Assembly: GCA_016782825.1 (NCBI GenBank)
Contig: JADHXT010000029.1
Coordinates: forward strand, 1 to 16,332
From: Candidatus Brocadiia bacterium
GTDB lineage: Bacteria; Planctomycetota; PUPC01; DSUN01
DNA length: 16,332 nucleotides
Reading direction: 5' to 3'
How positions within the stretch are numbered: the stretch's first letter is position 1; each line of letters opens with the position of its first letter. Of this stretch, positions 14,097 to 16,332 are shown in pieces. Both the position numbers and the translations under genes were made by a program. The notes below the pieces were generated by a model. The model was given only the letters and a program-made list of their open reading frames with translations. It made no database searches and had not been told where the DNA came from.

Positions 14097-16332
14097 TCAC
14101 GGCTGGCCGGGCCACGCCGCGCGGCGGGCGATGATGAAGGTGGGCACGGTGTTGAGCGAGACGAGGAACGCGCCGCCTTCGGCGCGCACCGTCTTCGGGG
14201 CCTGGCCGCGTTGGATCACCCGCGCGGACGTGGCACGCAGGCGGAGCTGCACCACCTCCTCGCCGGCCAGCTTGTAGGCGGCATAGATGTCCGTGCGGTC
14301 CTTGCGGAACAGGTGCACCACGGCGTCGGAGCCCTGCACGCGCAGGCGTGCCACGGGCGTGGCGCCGTCCAGCGGGCCGAGCCAGGCGGCCAGCCGCGTC
14401 TGTTGCTCGGCCAGGGCGCCCACGAGGGGGTCGAAGACGGCTTCGTAGCTGGTGCCCCGCATCCGTTCTGCGGTCTGGCTCACCAGGCGTTGTGCGGTCT
14501 CAACCTTGCCCGCGGCCATGAGCAGGCGGGGCAGGGCCTGCGCGGGTTCGGCGAGGGCGGCGTGGGTGCCGAGTGCCCCTTCCTGGGCGCTGGCCAGTCC
14601 GCCCACCAGGCCGCGGAAGCGGTAGAAGGCGCTCACGATGCGGTGGGCGCGGCTGGTGGCCGTGGCCGATTCGAAGAGGGGGTCTTCCCACGGTGGGGCC
14701 ACGCTGCGAAGCGCCGCCTGCACGGTCTTCTGGATGGGCTCGAGGCGGCGGGCCACGTCGCGAAGCTGCCGCACTTGTTTCTTGAGCGCCTCGTTCTGCT
14801 TCAGCATGGCGGGCTGGGTGGCTCGGGCCTTGAGGGCGGCCCAGTCGCACGCCAAGTCGGCCTCCTCCAACGGCGCGGCGAGGGCAGGGCCGAGGCCGAG
14901 CGGCTCGGGGAGAGCGGCGAGGAGGTCGGAATCGAGCTTGTCCACGGCCAGCATGGCGTTGGCGAGGTCGTCCACGGCGTCGCCCTTGGCGAGGGTGGCC
15001 GCCCAGCTACGCCAGTAGGCCTTGGGGGTGAGCGACGCATCCCAGGCGAGCTTGGCGAGGAAGCTGGCGCGGGAGGTCGAGCCGCGCGAGTAGGGCACGG
15101 AGAGCTCCGTGGCTTTCTGGCGCAGCAGCCGGGCGCCGGCCTCCGCGGCCTCGTCCACGCGGGGCATGGCGAAGCGGTCGCCGGGGTCTTCCAACACGTC
15201 GATGCGCTCGCCCGTCGTGCCGGCGGCCACCGGCCCGAGGCACCCGGGCGGCGCGACCCTGTGCAGCACGCCCTTGGCGTCGCGTCGGGCGAAGGTGACG
15301 TCGAGGCCGCGACGGTGGGCATATGCGGCGAGCACGCACAGGCCGCGCTGATGGGCGAGATAGGCTTCGGCAAGGCAGGTGTGGGGCCCCACGTCGAAGG
15401 GGAACACGGCGCTGCGCGATTCCCCCTGTGCGTAGTCGAACGTGGCGTCGAGCCCGTCGAGGGGGAACACCACTTGGTTGTAGCGGTTCTTGGCGGCGAG
15501 GTCGAAAAGGGTGAGCCAGCGATACTGCGACCACCGCGACGTGCCGAGCGGCGGGCGGCCCGTGGCCACGAGGCGCCGCTGGGCGAACAGCGGCGTGCGG
15601 GCCTCGTCCACGTCCACCAGACGGAGCGTGCCCCGCGCCGGCAGGCGCGCGCCTTGCATCGTGAAGCGCATGCCGTAGTGCTCGAGCAAGCCGTATGCGC
15701 CGTGCATGATGCCCCGAGGCGAGTTGGCGGTCACCAGGAGCGCCGGGCGGCCCTGGTGCGACAGGCGGCGGAGCAGGTAGCCCTCGGCACCGAGGGTCTT
15801 GAGGCGGCCTTCGAGCCTGGCCGACAGCACGAGCGCCGCGGCCACGGGGTTCTGGGCGGCGGTGCCCACAACGAGGAGCGGGATGCCGGGGGGCAGCGGC
15901 TCGGCGGCGTCGGGCTCGCGGGGGCCGATGTTGGCGTCGGTGAACTGCTGGAGGTAGGAGCGCAGCTCCAGCGCGGCGAATCGCTCGAGCTCCGCGTCGG
16001 GGCGGTCGGCGGAGAGGCAGAGCAGGGCGGTGGCCGGCGGGGTGAACTGGTAGCCCCAGTCGAGCAGCGGCTCGCCGGGGTCATCGAGCCACTGGCCGAG
16101 GTCCACGTCCACCGTGGCGCCGTCGGCGAAGCGGAGCGTCAGGCGGCGTGTGTCGGGCGGCCAGTCGCGCCAGTCGGGCTCCTCGCCGGCGTAGAGTTGC
16201 AGCCGCTGCTGCACGGCTTTGCCCGGCGGCACCGGCCCCACGGCCGCGGTGGCGCGCTGCTTGCCGAAACGCAGGTCGAAAGTGGCACTGGCGGGTTCGC
16301 CGCGGTAGTTCTCGATGTGCGCCGTTGCCCAG
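14097..16332 (-). CDS. Glycosidase-like protein with GH20/GH67-type N-terminal domain and shortened barrel region (5' truncated)
   Basis: At least 744 residues are visible. The frame stays open past the internal GTG at 16241 to the window edge, starting ...TAHIENYRGEPASATFDL, so the true start is outside. A beta-rich segment (to about 16045) is followed by a domain of the zincin-like fold found before GH20, GH67 and GH89 barrels (about 16030-15580). It includes AELERFAALELRSYLQQF, IPLLVVGTA and PRGIMHGAYGLLEHYGMRF. Next comes FDLAAKNRYNQVVFPLDGL, as at the first strand of such barrels. However, only about 150 residues separate this from the helical part (from SRASFLAKLAWDASLTPKAYW, about 15070), too few for a full (beta/alpha)8 barrel. 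The rest is helical (about 15040-14320), then a small beta domain to the stop. Activity is doubtful; a carbohydrate-related role is inferred. Confidence 0.65.
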   Translation of the reverse strand, partial: WATAHIENYRGEPASATFDLRFGKQRATAAVGPVPPGKAVQQRLQLYAGEEPDWRDWPPDTRRLTLRFADGATVDVDLGQWLDDPGEPLLDWGYQFTPPATALLCLSADRPDAELERFAALELRSYLQQFTDANIGPREPDAAEPLPPGIPLLVVGTAAQNPVAAALVLSARLEGRLKTLGAEGYLLRRLSHQGRPALLVTANSPRGIMHGAYGLLEHYGMRFTMQGARLPARGTLRLVDVDEARTPLFAQRRLVATGRPPLGTSRWSQYRWLTLFDLAAKNRYNQVVFPLDGLDATFDYAQGESRSAVFPFDVGPHTCLAEAYLAHQRGLCVLAAYAHRRGLDVTFARRDAKGVLHRVAPPGCLGPVAAGTTGERIDVLEDPGDRFAMPRVDEAAEAGARLLRQKATELSVPYSRGSTSRASFLAKLAWDASLTPKAYWRSWAATLAKGDAVDDLANAMLAVDKLDSDLLAALPEPLGLGPALAAPLEEADLACDWAALKARATQPAMLKQNEALKKQVRQLRDVARRLEPIQKTVQAALRSVAPPWEDPLFESATATSRAHRIVSAFYRFRGLVGGLASAQEGALGTHAALAEPAQALPRLLMAAGKVETAQRLVSQTAERMRGTSYEAVFDPLVGALAEQQTRLAAWLGPLDGATPVARLRVQGSDAVVHLFRKDRTDIYAAYKLAGEEVVQLRLRATSARVIQRGQAPKTVRAEGGAFLVSLNTVPTFIIARRAAWPGQP

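Noticed and set aside
14097..16241. GTG 16241 as the true start of the glycosidase-like gene
   Set aside because: The same frame continues without a stop to the window edge with protein-like sequence, and no SD precedes the GTG, so the gene is truncated by the window.

Overview
The window is GC-rich, compact bacterial DNA with long genes and short spacers. A Tat-type formylglycine sulfatase, a large protein with a GH20/GH67-type N-terminal domain, and a dnaG-rpoD-(COG1579 zinc ribbon) cluster suggest a heterotrophic member of the PVC group (Planctomycetota, Lentisphaerota or relatives). This placement rests on gene content only and is moderate at best. No rRNA, tRNA, CRISPR array, transposase, phage or plasmid gene was seen.

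Left block (+ strand): the last 31 codons of an unidentified gene (2-97) are followed 18 nt later by an exported sulfatase (116-1588). A 114-nt spacer with operator-like repeats (1596-1633) precedes a Do-like periplasmic protease with two PDZ domains (htrA, 1703-3118). A 261-nt spacer then holds the best promoter in the window (TTGACT-N16-TATTAT, 3255-3282). It is flanked by a dyad over the -35 box and by a near-consensus Firmicutes-type LexA box (3303-3316). This drives the macromolecular-synthesis cluster: primase dnaG (3380-5167), primary sigma factor rpoD (5195-6811) and a coiled-coil/zinc-ribbon protein of the COG1579 family (6831-7538).

Centre: a 397-nt gene-free stretch (7539-7935) holds a three-copy 7-mer, two hairpins and a pair of 24-nt inverted arms about 100 nt apart, which look like a dispersed non-coding repeat element. 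An extended -10 promoter leads into proA (7936-9201). A perfect 12-bp hairpin (9234-9271) separates proA from the convergent genes.

Right block (- strand, read from high to low coordinates): a 5'-truncated glycosidase-like protein with an unusually short barrel region (16332-14097), a small 8-cysteine YkgJ-type protein (14069-13725), then a promoter and 5'-end leader hairpin (13684-13612). These are followed by a tight operon of long-form hisG (13592-12726), an exported protein with about 22 TPR units (12706-10052) and yebC (10036-9296).

Most of the window is ordinary housekeeping. I found no convincing new multi-gene system. The parts most worth a second look are the regulatory DNA in front of dnaG, the inverted-repeat element at 7648-7791, the hisG leader and its odd operon, and the degenerate glycosidase.
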